From Siphlonurus alternatus (taxonomy: Eukaryota; Arthropoda; Insecta; Ephemeroptera; Siphlonuridae), in assembly GCA_949825025.1 (NCBI GenBank), contig OX463778.1, positions 10,840,733 through 10,904,732 of the forward strand: a stretch of DNA of 64,000 bases, written 5' to 3'. This document shows, piece by piece, positions 47,824 to 60,688 of the stretch (its first letter is position 1; every line of letters starts with the position of its first letter). The translations under genes and the position numbers were made by a program. The notes beneath the pieces are model-generated. The model saw nothing but the letters and a program-made list of their open reading frames with translations, was not told the origin of the DNA and searched no databases.

Positions 47824-49571
47824 CTGTCGATTAAATAACAAGAAATCAGTTATTAAACAAATTATTTGAGAATGTGTCACAATTTTACTCGAGGCTTTTA
47901 GCTGTCAGCGGCCATTTTTGTTTATGCTTTTTTCAGTGTTTTGATTGGTTCGATTGAAAGAGAGGGAAATTTTTTGAAAACACGAGCTTTTGGGACAAAG
48001 GTCAAGGTTCAGAACCCGTTCAGAACTTGGGGTTTGGGGACATTGACAAGAAACAAGGAAAGTCTGCCTTTTTTGCAACAAACTATTTTTGCTTTAAAAA
48101 CAAAGGAAACAAATAAATAAAATCGTTTTTTTGTCTTTATTGAGGGCTTCAACGGGCTTCAAACTGCATGTCACCAAACTTATTGTTAAAATGTATCAGA
48201 AGGATAATAATTATAAAAGTAGTAAAATTAAAATTGATGTTGCAAGAAGAATTCTCCATGATAATTTTATTATGTACAATCCCTATATTTAAAGTTATAT
48301 GAATCTAAGTTAACCATATCCTTTTTATGGAACTCACTTATGGCAGTTTATTATCACAGCTATTTCCCTATATCCTTCTCGCTGTATATTTAAATATGTT
48401 AATTATAAAGACTGATGATGATTTATAAATAATTTTATATTACATACATAATATATATATATTATATTATTATTATATTAAGTTATATTGTTTTATATAA
48501 TAATTCGAATTTTTCAGTTTTTCACCCCCAAAAATAATGCATCATGGTGTACGTATTAAATTTATTTAAAAAGATTTAACTTCATCATTTATTTATAACA
48601 TATATATATTATATGCTGTGTGAAAGATTAAATGTAATATTTGCAAATGCATGCATGGGCTGAATATAATTATTTTTATGATTTAAATCAATTTTAGTAA
48701 GCTTGATATATAATACACGCATATATATTATAATTAAAGAATGACACGTGTACTTATCAAGCTTTTACTCTATATATTTATTATAGTACATACGTGATGT
48801 GCTCTTTCTTAAATTTAACATATATATCATCTAACATCTAAGTCTTATCATACAATGAAAATTGAATTATAAAGTTTTGATTTATATATAGATTTTGCAG
48901 GTGAGTATAAAATATTATAGTGGCTTACCTTGGTTTTTATTTGAGGCTCGAGTACAGAAGTTCGTTAGAAATACTGACCACGAATCGTGTGTAAAGGACT
49001 CACAATTTTTTATTAATTATTTTGTTAAATAAAAAACAGCAATCATTTCTCCGGCCATGAATTTTTCCACATGGGTGTGATCTCACGTTCAGAACGAAAA
49101 GTTTTCGCTGCAAAAATTCACGAAAAGAAATTTCCTACAGCAAAAACTCTACGTTCTGCCTGCAAGAGCAAACCCATGTTGAAAAATGGACGGTCGGAAA
49201 ATTTATTATGGCAGACAGGAAACGTGCATAAATGGTAATTTATTTATTATTATTATTATTATTTTTATTTTTTTGTAAATGTGATTCTTGTAAAAGCTAG
49301 AGCATATCGAAAATGCTGCGCGAATTAAAGCTTCACATATTTTTATAAGATATCTGTTCGTAAATTTCCGACCATTTGTGCTTCCAATTAAATAAATTAA
49401 ATCGAGTGTATCTACATTGTGGCTTCAAAGTTACATTCCAATTAATTTCAGAAATTGACGTCCCACAAGAATGAAAAATATGCATCATATATTTGCGGCT
49501 ACATCTTGATCTGTATCATTGCATATATCATCATGGATTAGAGCAATTAATAATATGCAATACTGTTTTAA

Positions 49572-49909
49572 AGGCATACAGGCCTCAAAATACAGATTAG
49601 ACAGTCACCAAGTGGGTTTAGAGTATATAATCAACATTCGCATCATTTTTTTCCACGCGTGATGCATCCGTGCAAAGTCGCAGTTCAAAGTAAGAAATTT
49701 AGTCCTTGATGACGTCACGAAGTCCTTGATGATGTCACAACTCAATGCTAATCGGTGCTAGCTGTGAGTTGTGACGTCAGCAAGGACTTTCTTTACAGCG
49801 CGACTTAGCACAGACGCACCGCGCGCAGGTAAAAATAATACGAATGTTGCTTATAAACTTGAGCAACACTTAATGTCCGTCTAATTTGTAATTTGAGGCC
49901 TGTATACCT
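49572..49909. mobile_element. TTAA-flanked foldback (AGGCATACAGGCCTC ends) with CRE-like sites
   Basis: A 338-bp element with ends AGGCATACAGGCCTCAAA and TTTGAGGCCTGTATACCT and TTAA on both sides. TGACGTCA occurs at 49710 and 49772, together with an internal GTCCTTGATGA repeat. Confidence 0.78.
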
Positions 49910-51093
49910 TTAATTTTATTTTAAATCGATTTTTATTTTTCATTATTAATTAAAGAGATGCATTTTTATTTTAGATCATGTTATTAATGTTATTATCAAT
50001 TATAAATTTAATAGTCACTTGAAACAAGTGATCAAAATTTTGAAAAGAGGGCATTTCTAATTTAATTTATAATATTTATTATTAATAATATTAATAATAA
50101 CTTTAACTCCCAAGTAACAAAATTAATGCATGTATAAACGTTTTCCTTCGATTTTCTCTCTTGCTGCAAGTGACTTAATTAATTAAAGCGACCTAGCTTG
50201 TACTCGAACTAAATTAATGATTTTAATTTATTTATAATGTATTCGATTTAAAATAAAATGTAAACCAACATTAATTATAGCCATCACAACTGATAGGTGA
50301 TTTAATTAATTGTTTATTGATATCACTCACGTTAAACATGGAGCCACTTAATTTATATATTATCCAATATTTATTAATTAAAAAAATTTTTTTTTGTGAT
50401 TTACCAAACGATTTTTCATTTTTTTTTTCAGAAAATGTAAAATATTTTGTATCACTTTACACACTTTTCGCGACCAGTATTTCTAACACATACTACGCCA
50501 CTACGCCTGGCGCCATCCTTAGGGGGTGGCGCCAGTATATCCCGCCCGGCGCCACCGATGACCGTGTGACGGGCATGACTGCAAGAGAGCTTCTGAAGGG
50601 AATTAACTGAACACTACGAACTTATAAGCAAACCGGGCGTATGAAATGAGTTTCATTTCTGATGACCTAAGAAAAAAACACACCTTAATTCAAGGACAAC
50701 TACTTTTGTCTAAAAATATCACAATTTACATGCGAATTCAACTTTTTTTGTTACTATACTTATATCATATAAGGTGATCGTTAAGACTAAAAATAGCAAA
50801 TAGCTGAACTTGAAATAAATAAATGTTTAAAATCTAGCAGGGCACACATCACGGATATTAAATGATATAATAAATGAAAAAATGTACATTCATGAGAGAA
50901 AATAAAAATTATAAAAGCCTTTTTTTGGTTTAATTATTGGATAAACTTATATGAAAAATACAAATTTGTAGATTTGCTCAATAAAGAAAGAGTGAGAGAG
51001 AGGTTACTTATATACATATTATTACACACGTACTGATGTACACGCGTATGTACAGTATATATGTATTAAATAATGTATAATAGGTTATAAGAG

Positions 51094-51483
51094 GTCGAGC
51101 GTGGCGTAGTGCATAGATGACCGGTTCTCGTTAGATCACCGAAGTCAGGCAACGTCAAGCGTGGTTAGTACTTCTTGGATGGGTGACCGTTACAAGTAAA
51201 AAATACGCTGCTCCCTCCCTGGGGTAAATTCATCTCGCTTTCCACCCAGTGCAGTGATGCACTTGTGGGTGGTTCCCCATCAGGCTTTGGACATCGCTTT
51301 GGTCCATTGAGAAAAATTAGAGGTGTCCGTCCTGACTGAGGTTTCCCACGGTTCCCTCAGTCTCGACACCTCAGCGAATGCTGGGACGCGTAGTAACAGG
51401 CCGTGGCCAACATCCGTTCCCTACCTTATCCCTACCCATTACCCAGCCGCGAGCTCTTAGGGGTGTATCCTTGAAAAAAAAAA
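51094..51483 (+). mobile_element. 5S-rRNA-derived SINE, full-length copy
   Basis: The first 100 bases read as a diverged 5S rRNA, with GACCGGTTCTCGTTAGATCA, CCGAAGTCAGGCAACGTC and TTAGTACTTCTTGGATGGG including the internal promoter region. About 290 bases of body follow, then an A-rich tail. Two minus-strand relatives (13215-13566, 29142-29507) share head and body. It falls in the intergenic region upstream of the GON4L exons. Confidence 0.85.
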
Positions 51484-52251
51484 TGTATTATTTTATACAA
51501 TGTACTGTATAATATACAATTATTATACATTTTCAGCGCTTATATTATATGTTGTTGCTTTTTCCAAAATTATATAGCCTATAATATATATTATAGTCTA
51601 GCTGCATATATATATGATATGGAACAAAATATATATAATAGATTGACCGATATAACGATTTCTTTCACGGTGAAAGTCTTTCACCATACATCATAAAATA
51701 ATATGATGCCACGATTTTATAAGTAAAACATATATTGTCAGCGACATATCAGATACGTGCTAAAATTAATGCTGGTCTCGAAATTAATTTCTCCTGGCTA
51801 TTCGCATAATTTTTCTTAAAATTTTATTTCATAAAAGGTAACAAGAAGAATCAATGTTATATATATTGAAGAAAAATATTTGGCGACTAAAACTAGTATA
51901 AAAAAATATATTGTGAGTTTTACGTTAAATAGGATCGACTTTAGAGGGTTTTCTGCCTACATCCCGAAGATCTTCGGGCATCTCAGTGCTACGTACCCAA
52001 AACGCATAAACATATATAAAACTCCCGTATAATGGAAACATCTGAAGGTGATATTACTACCGATAATGGTAAAGTGATCAAATTATTGATATACTTGGAA
52101 AAACATACATAAACTTACATGAATTTTACATAAAAATTAAAATAAGTCATTATACAAAAATAAATATAATTATTATTTTTTTTTTGCAGACTTTTTAAAT
52201 CAAGTATATTTAAAAAAAATTATCAGTTTAGACGATGCTGGTGTCGGAGCC

Positions 52252-52299
52252 CTATATATCCATAGAGTGATATATTGAATCACTCTATGGATATATATC
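52252..52299. repeat. Perfect short hairpin
   Basis: ATATATCCATAGAGTGAT and its inverted partner are separated by seven bases (ATATTGA). No gene is adjacent. Confidence 0.6.
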
Positions 52300-52380
52300 C
52301 TTTAAGGAAGGAATAAAGACGCCGAAAAGAAAGCGTGGCCGTAAAAAACTGCTCATTTTTTTTTAAGAGCTGAAAAAATG

Positions 52381-52381
<1 letters not shown>

Positions 52382-52446
<65 letters not shown>
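52382..52446. repeat. (GA)n microsatellite
   Basis: About 32 GA units with one AA interruption, in the intergenic region upstream of GON4L. Confidence 0.93.
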
Positions 52447-53778
52447 GTATATTATATAAATTTTTGTTATTCATTAGTACTTCAATGCATAATTATAATA
52501 CTCCCATCTGAAAGATTGACCACATGCAGTTGATTGAGATCTCAGAATCGGCCCCCTTGAATTTAAACAAGACCTGCAGAGAACTTGGAACTCGCCAGCA
52601 ACACATTCAAATTTTGAAGTGGATATCTGTCTGATCATTTTGAAAAAACTGAGATAGAAGTTTAACATTGGCCTTTTACGAAGTTATACGTATATTGTAT
52701 TATATATAATTATATGGACGGAAACAGGAAATGGAACTAATTGTGAGGAAACCGTGCCCTTAAATCCGCTCAAACTATATATTCTATATAATAATCATAT
52801 TTAAGCAATTAAGTTTTAGAGCATTCTCGAAATTTTAAAATTTATTTTATTCCATTCGATTTAGAAAATTGGAAAAATTTCCTTTGACTCGCGTAGTTAC
52901 TGAGATCAATCGTGAAAATGATAATTTCTGAAAATCACGGAAGCAACAATGTTAACCTTGCAGACCATCGTGCTGGAGGAGGAGGACTGGTTGTGGTGGA
53001 TCGTCAAGGTAGTGGCTCTAAAAATAGCAAACCAGTACAAGCTATAAGCCACAATTTACTTTTCTTACGTCAGTTTCAAGACACGTGTATTGAAAAATAT
53101 AGCGCTTTCGTAGAGGCCGGTTCAAACGTTTGAACATATCACAGCTTTGTTAGACATGGAACGTATATAAAAAATAATTAATGGATTATTAAAAATATTT
53201 TTAGACAGTGAGAATATATGACAAGTAACACTAAAATATTTCAATAAAACTTATATAAGTTGATTATATAAAATAATAACTTATATAATCAACTTATATA
53301 ATATTTATATAAAAAAATACGTAATTAAATATAGTGGAAGTTTTTGTTTAAAATATATTATACTGTCAATTAAAGCACTAAAAAAAACAAAAAATAGATG
53401 ATCGCAGCTTTTGTTAATCCCTGGCCAGCATATATTTTATTTGCAATGCCATATAATATATCCTCATGAATATTTAATTTAATTATTTCTTTTATTTAAT
53501 AAATTAACGCCTCCTATCAACAGCGGCCCAATGTAGTGCCGTCTAGCACGTACCACCTGTGAGACGTGGATTATGGCGGTGATGGTTCTGTAACAGAAGC
53601 CGGATACGATCTTCTGTTGATGGGGTGTTCATTCTGGGTTTAGTAAAAGTTGGCCGAGCTCTCTTGAGATGGTACCTACAAGCATATGCTAAGGAGGTTT
53701 AGAGGCTGTCCAATCTTCGTTATGTGTGTGGTAAAACATCCATATGTGGAATACATATACGGGTCTTATAACACGTAC

Positions 53779-53784
<6 letters not shown>

Positions 53785-53814
<30 letters not shown>
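53785..53814. repeat. Short (TA)n tract
   Basis: About 15 TA units just left of the complex foldback. Confidence 0.8.
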
Positions 53815-53819
<5 letters not shown>

Positions 53820-53825
53820 GATGGC

Positions 53826-54310
53826 ACCCAAAGCCGATTTCAGCCCAAGGCCTAAAAAAATGCGCAGATTTAGTTTGGAGCATCGTGCTTTGACGCCTTT
53901 GACCCAAAGCCAAAATTTGAATTAATTTCGGGTTTGGAGCATTCCGCATAAATACGATGCTTCAAACCAGTTCTGGTTAAATCGAAATGCTCTAAAGCCG
54001 ATGAAGACTTTTTTTTTTTTATTTCACAAAATTTTACACAATAATGTCCAGCCAAGATTATTTTATAATAATCTTAATGGCTGGTGCATGAAATACAAAG
54101 TGTTTAAATTATTTAAACACTTTGTATTTCATGCACTAGCCATTAAGATTTTAATATATTGACAAGCTCAAACATCAACTCTCTTCGGCTTTGGAGCATT
54201 TTCATTTGACCAGAACTAGTTTAATTGGAGCATCGTGGTTTGAACAAAAGCCGAAAGGAGATTTTATTGGAGCAAAAAATCTGCGTACATCTAGTTCTGC
54301 GCATTTTGCA
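53826..54310. mobile_element. Complex foldback with nested perfect hairpin
   Basis: Outer inverted blocks (GGAGCATCGTGCTTTGAC; CGATGCTTCAAACCAG; GGAGCATCGTGGTTTGAAC; GCCGATGAAG / CTTCGGCTTTGG) enclose the hairpin 54072-54150, whose arms contain GCATGAAATACAAAGTG. Confidence 0.65.
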
Positions 54311-56027
54311 GACTTCACGTTATTTATTTGTATTTTCTTTGATCAGTTCGAGTACACATCACGTCAAAATAATTAATGATTACCACATTTACTCAAGAGA
54401 CGGATTATAAGTGCGCTGCACAATATTTATTTAAAATGTACTTATTTATTTATTTCTTTTTATTTATTTATATACATTTTTTTTACTAAAAAAATGTAAA
54501 CACAGTAAACCTACAATTTTTTAAATTTATTGTTAGGATCTAACTGAATTAATAAACTGCCATTATGTTTTTGTAATATACATTATAATAATTAAATATA
54601 CACTACTCCCAGTGAATTATAACATAGGTTTGAGCAAAAAATAGGACAAATTTAGGTAAATGACTTTCAATCTAACTTTAGTACCTTTACCATTATACTG
54701 TATATGTGGTAGCTGAACAATTTTTAATTATTTATTTACTTTATTTATTTATAATTATTACTCCGTCGTGAAAATGTCTCAAAATTCTGAAGAACAATTA
54801 AATGGTAAGAAATTAAAAAATTTTAAGTGAAAGTTAAAAATTTGTAGTTTTATATATTATACTCCTACCTTTTTCAATTAATTAAGTAAAAAGTTTAAAG
54901 TGCATCATATATTTTAAATAAATAATGTACGTGCTGCTGTGTCTGATGGTCTCGGTAAGATGCAATTAATTTTCTCCATGTGTAAACTAAATAAACAACA
55001 TTAAATTTGATATTTTTATATTTATTATATATCTTGGCATATTTTATGCATTTTTAACCAATATCAGGACTTTTAACAGTAAAATGATTCATGATTTTTT
55101 TTATCCTTTTACTTAAATTCTAATATTGTGATATAAAAAGTACTTCCTAATTATTTTGCTACCTTAATTTGAAAAAAAAAAAACAAAAAAAAAAAAAAAG
55201 AAAACAAAAAAAAAACTGCACATTCTTTATTTGAAAATAATTTAAATAAGTGATTAATTGTATTGATTTGGTTGGATACCATGGGAGGAAAGCACTATTC
55301 ATTTTTTTTTTAATCAATATTTATTTTGAGTTCCTAACATTTTACATTATGTACAAATCAACCTAATAATAACAGTAATATTACATAATAATCATTATAA
55401 TTATTTTGGCTACTTTACAATTGTTTACAATAATATCAGTGAGATAAGAAAGAATTCATTCCTCCATTTTTTTTTTTTTTTTTTTTAAATAGAAGTTTTG
55501 TCGTTGCCTTTTAAACATCTTCAGAAACTTCTTACACACTAAACACAGTTTGAAATTTTTTACATTAAATAACCTTTCTTTTTTTTTCTTTCTTTTGCCG
55601 TAAAGTTGTGTTTTGTATTTGACAAGCACACAAAAATCAGCAACAATTACTCAGGAAATACAACGGGCCAATTTTTTTTTTTTTTATTTAAATATAATAG
55701 ATAATACTTTGCTCTAAATATTAAAATTTATTTACTTTGATATAATACTTTTTTATAATAAAGTGTGCAATATTCCATAATTCAACAGTAATAATTTTCA
55801 TTATAGTTTATTTTAAAACACAATTTTCTTTTTGTTTTAATTTATTTTTCATTTTGTAGACTACAACAATTGAAATGTTAATTGTTATTTTGTTTTTTAT
55901 TTGGGGCACAGAGAAGAGAGAGGCTTGCATGATGTCAATCATGTTCCTCAGAAGACACATATATCCGACAGTCCGGCTACTTAGTTAGCCAAAAAAAACA
56001 AGCATTTTATTTTAAATTAGCTTTCAT

Positions 56028-56174
56028 GGGCGCGATTCACGAAGAAGAGATTTCTAACCACGTTTAGCTTAACCACGTTTAACTAGGTGGTTTAACACGT
56101 AAAACAGGCATAGTTAAACGTGGTTAAGCTAAACGTGGTTAAAAACCTTGCTAAATACTTTGTGAATCGCACCC
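56028..56174. mobile_element. Hairpin MITE with CGATTCAC ends
   Basis: About 147 bp, GGGCGCGATTCACGAAG ... CTTTGTGAATCGCACCCC, with internally repeated AACCACGTTTA units in both orientations. A half-copy end (CTTCGTGAATCGCGCCC) is at 15248-15264. Confidence 0.78.
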
Positions 56175-56984
56175 CATTTGTCCACTTAAATGTCTCAGAA
56201 GAAAATGAAGTTGTAAATCAATAGTAAATTTTTAAATTTTGTAGTAGAAACAATTTTTGATTAGCGGGAAGGTGCAATGAAGGTCAAGCTAGCCTGGGTA
56301 TGAATCAGAAATAGCATAAAATCAAGCAACATTGCAAAATATGCAGCTCCAGCTGCCTCACAATGGCAAGTCACAGTTTTTTCATTAACTTGCAGTACTC
56401 TAAGATGAAACACTTAACTTTGCTTTTCAGCAAGGTGTTGTACAGAGATTTGACAGACAGTCCATAATCTGGTACAAATACTTTCAGATTTTAGCCCTGT
56501 GCATCCTCTCTTCATCTCTGAATATTACGAACTTTACCGCTGCATGGTTTGATCCAAGAGAAAAATTGGTGAAGTATACAATTTTGGTGGAGGTAAGAAA
56601 AGCACCCAGTTTAGCCATCCCAAAAATTTTAAGTTCACCACACCTCTATAGACTGCGTGGTAACACGTACAAACAGAGCAGGGGTAAATTCGTTCGAGGT
56701 GCATATGAAATGAAACAGCAACAAACGCCTGCAAGCTCCCACCACCACTAGGCAAAATGTCAACACAAATTGCCATAAAATAAAGACTCTACTTCTAAAT
56801 TAATTTCCAATATTTTTTAATTAATAGATTTCTCTAATAGATTTGAGCATAAATTTTGCACCAAGTTTTACTGTTAACATAACTCAATTATTTAAAAAGC
56901 TATTTTTTTATACAACATAATGGCACAAAAATGTCAAGATGTAAATGGAAACATAGTGCTGAGTATGACTCACTGAACAAGTAT

Positions 56985-57275
56985 ATAGAAGCTTCAAGTC
57001 AGATGATTGTACGGTGTTCCCACCGTCCTATCCAAACCTATGTAAAAAAAAAAAAAAAAAATCTCAAAAGTGCTTTTTTGCCATAAAAGAAATTTTTAGA
57101 GGAAAATAAGTTCTTATTTCATTATAAGAAGATCCCTAAATGGGAGTGAGGAGGAAGGGGGCATTTAGGAGATGGCTTCAAATTAATAGCTTTAATAGTT
57201 ACTGAAAAAAAACTGAATTTTCTAACATGGTGGTTTATGGAGAAAATTTTCCCGCCTTGAAGCCTCTATTGACAG
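56985..57275. repeat. Repeat shared with the CSP 3' flanks
   Basis: GGAAAATAAGTTCTTATTTC and CATGGTGGTTTATGGAGAAA recur downstream of CSP-B (25680-25880) and CSP-A (about 9630-9725). Ends CTTCAAG / CTTGAAGCCTC are roughly inverted. It is probably an old element present before the CSP duplication. Confidence 0.55.
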
Positions 57276-57867
57276 CAGTGGTTTTACATTTCCCATGCAT
57301 GCCTCTCAAAACTGAACAAGTGTTTAGATTTCAAAAGGAAATCATTATGATCACTGAAGATTTGTCAACACTTAGTTTGTGAAAGTAACATTTTCACATA
57401 AAAAGTAAGAATATCGATGAAATTGAAGAAATATTATGTAAAAGAGAGACACCATTATTAAGGTATTAATATTTTTTACCTTGAAAAGAATTACCTTTTT
57501 TCTCTCTCTTTCTATAAGTAGAATGAGAAATGAATCACAGATTATTAATATTAAAAGCTTACAAATAAAAATTAAAAAAAAATATCTATATGCCTATTTT
57601 CTATTATAATAAAAAAGACACCAATCCTTTTACACATTTGAGATACATAATTAATAAAATAAAATGCTAAACAATGATTACCTGAGGAACACAACAGCAA
57701 ATTAATTTGGCAGGTTTTGAGCACGACGTTACCTTTCCGTTAAATAATATCATCACATCACACAGCAAGATGCTGGCATTAAGATCATCAGTGGACTTGC
57801 TTGTAGCAGATAACATTGAAACTACTTTAACTTGGGGGTAGTGAAACATACCAACACATACACTTAA

Positions 57868-58155
57868 ATTTCTCATAAATTTTATTGCAGAAATAGATAG
57901 AGGGTGCAAAGTTATGCTACCCAGATTTCTTTCAGATTTTTTAGAGTCCGGGAACTATTTTTAATTTTTTTTTGAAAGTATAGAGAAAGTGACGCCTCTA
58001 GACGCCTTTCCTAATAAAAGGATAGGACTTAAAAGGGGTGTGGGTTCAAACCCAACCTTGGCAAAATTTTTTAGCAATACTTCCCGGCTTTAAAAAATCT
58101 GAAAAAAATCAGAGTGGCATAACCTTGCACCCTTTGCAATAAAAGTTTTGAGGTC
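57868..58155. mobile_element. F1-like foldback copy
   Basis: ATTGCAGAAATAGATAGAGG and TCAGATTTTTTAGAGTCC at the left, inverted TAAAAAATCTGAAAAAAAT and CACCCTTTGCAATAAAAG at the right. The centre has GACGCCTCTAGACGCC. Confidence 0.7.
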
Positions 58156-58497
58156 GATATTCTATTAGAAAAGTTTCCTTTATATCTGACAGTATTTTAG
58201 TATAGTTGGATGCAAAAGATCTCCACGTCTAATGGCCTTAAAATTTACCAAAATTTGGAAAGATTCACTGTTTTCTGGAATGGTAAGGCCACTGTCGTAC
58301 ATAAGCGATACAATACACATAATACAATACAATACATAAGCAATACATTCGTGATAATGGCTCTTCCATCCCGGGAAATATGAAATCTTAATAAATTTTC
58401 TGATTATAAAACATAGGCTTTGGTTGCAAGTTTTAGACAAGTGTAAAATTGTTCACTATCATTATAATTATTGCAATGTTTTCCTACTACAAACTAA

Positions 58498-58670
58498 CCA
58501 TAAGTTGCAACCACCATGTTCAAGATCAGTTCCGTATCCCCAATTCGGAGATAGACTTCTGTGGCTGCAACTATGGGTCTCAGTGCAACTGTAGATTGCT
58601 TAAGTGACCTTGAGTAAACTGACGAAGGTCATTCAAGTCAATTTGACTACAGATCACAAAATCCACTGAC
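58498..58670. repeat. Two adjacent imperfect inverted repeats
   Basis: CCATAAGTTGCAACCAC pairs with GTGGCTGCAACTATGG, followed by CTGTAGATTGCTTAAGTG pairing with CAAGTCAATTTGACTACAG. Probably a decayed foldback. Confidence 0.5.
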
Positions 58671-60502
58671 AGTAACGTGTTACTGCACTTAATGAGTAAT
58701 TATATTTTTATTATAATTTTTTTTTACTTTTTTTTTATGGAAAGAACAATTGAAGTTAAAAATTATTCATACAAAAAAACAACAACTTATTAGTACATTT
58801 GGTTCATGGTATTGCTATAATAAATGCCATGTAATATCATTCAAACTAAAAAATAAAATTAATAATTATAAAAACCACCTTTAAAAAAAAAAAACAACAA
58901 ATCAAAAAAACAAGATTTGTTATTTTATATATTTTAATATCAGGTTCCAAAGCAATAATAATTGTTAAATTAATTGATAAAATATATAGTACCATAACCT
59001 GAGTAATGGAAACTATAAATAGAGACTCAAAATTAAATCATAATTTAATAAAAGAGAGCTGCATTTATATCACTTTGTTAAATAAAAACATTTAAAAAAG
59101 TGTTATTATTGGTTATGATTATAATAATAATATCCACAGTAAAAAATATAATATATACCAATCATTAATTAATAAAAATGTTAATATAGCATTATAAATA
59201 ATAATTATTCACCATGAACCTAATTAATAAAAATTGTCCATTTTTGCCAAGGGGAATGGCAAAGGAGGAGTGATGACTGTCACGTCATCATCAGCATTTA
59301 AACAACAATAAGAAGACAGAGAGTCTGGCAACGCATGGTGACTGAGAAAAGAGACAATAATGAGATTCTTCAGTAGTGCAAGTCAGTCGCCCTTTTTTAT
59401 TTTTATTTTTTTTGTGCAGATTGCTACCAGTCACAAAGATATTATCATTATTATGGGATGTCGTCGTTTTTTTAATTATACTTAAAATTTAATAGCAATG
59501 AAATTCAAAGCATTGATATAATTTAAAATTATAAATAGTCTTTGATTAATATTACGATTCTTTTGGTGCCGTTTTATTTATTTTTTTGAATTGATAATAT
59601 AATCAACTTTTTAAAAATGAAGATTAAAATTTCCAATACAACATTAAGAAAAATAATAATATAAGCTTAATAATGTAATTAAAATTTATAAAATAATTAT
59701 TTGATTAAAATTTGCAATGATATTTTAAATATATGATGATGAAAGTTGATAGTTATCATCCCAGCAACATCCCGTGATTTATCATTTAAATGTATTCACT
59801 GCATCCACGTCTCGAAAGTGGCTACAAAAGGAAGGTATCCAAAGATAATAATAAGATGTCAAACATTTATGGACAATTATTTGTTTGATTGTATTTTAAC
59901 AACAATCAAACACACTTGTCTTAACTTTTAAAATCTCAAGTCAAAAATAAAGAATTCATTAATAATGCAAATACGCTTTAAGCATGTAACTGCAACATAA
60001 TTGATTCCATCATGTAGTTTGCTATACTCAAAATGGTACTATGTAATGCAAATACATAAAGAAGAAAACGTTTATAATTAAGAATTTAGAGAATTTAAGA
60101 TGAGAAGTGCCTTGCATGACGGAATACAGTTGAACTTGTTATATTTAAAAGACTGACAATAAGAGTTTGACATCTTTTTACAATCTTTCGGATGATATGA
60201 ACCTGCTAGTAGTTCCAAAAGACCTTGTTCTCTTAAGTAAATAAATAAGATATTACTGAAAATGGAAGAAAGGTAGTTCGGAACTAGTAGACTGATATCA
60301 AGTCCACAGGGCTTTCTTACAGCCTTGAGGTTTCTTTTCTTTTTTTTTATTTTTTTTTCCTTTGACGTTGTGTCCACAAAGTTGCAGTATGTGGCATGAT
60401 TGACAGCGGCTAACTCCCTCGCTGAGAGTGCTAGAGGGGCTGGCACGTTGACGAAGAAGTTGAAGAAGAGGTGGGGTGGGAGAGCTGGGGGGGCGCGAGA
60501 CA

Positions 60503-60688
60503 TCACGTGTTCAGAGCGGTGCTGATCTCGCGGTGAATCGCCGCTATTTCTTGCAGACGAGCAGCCAGCTGAGCGTTCAGAGTGTCCAGCACGCGTCGTT
60601 GAGACTCCTGGGCCATCAGTGACGTTTCCAGCTGCGCCTGCGCCGCCTGCAGAGCCGACTGCAGCTGCACATTCTCTTCCTGAAGAGC
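60503..60688 (-). CDS. homer: Homer terminal exon: leucine-heptad coiled coil
   Basis: Acceptor ACTTGCAG, 61 residues from ALQEENVQLQSALQAAQAQL to HREISTALNT, TGA at 60503-60505. This is the expected tetramerisation end. A minus-strand AATAAA lies at 60346-60351, about 150 bases downstream. Confidence 0.88.
   Translation of the reverse strand, partial: ALQEENVQLQSALQAAQAQLETSLMAQESQRRVLDTLNAQLAARLQEIAAIHREISTALNT

Larger units (their letters stand above)
47824..60502. other. Intergenic or 5' region of GON4L
   Basis: The missing GON4L 5' exons are expected here because Homer follows on the same strand. A minus-strand donor CCAAG|GTAAGC with exon end at 48929 is a candidate leader exon, but it has an in-frame stop in the needed phase. 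Plus-strand stretches 50470-50610 (WRQYIPPGATDDRVTGMTAR) and 52915-53130 (GGGGLVVVDRQGSGSKNSK) look more codon-like than their surroundings but match nothing that I know. The rest is repeats and AT-rich sequence. Confidence 0.5.

Noticed and set aside
51094..51190. Functional 5S rRNA gene
   Set aside because: The 5S-like part is diverged and continues into a body shared with dispersed copies, so it is a SINE head.
52912..53133. Plus-strand frame with GGGGLVVVDRQGSGSKNSK
   Set aside because: It looks somewhat codon-like, but I find no family, partner exon or promoter; left as a note only.
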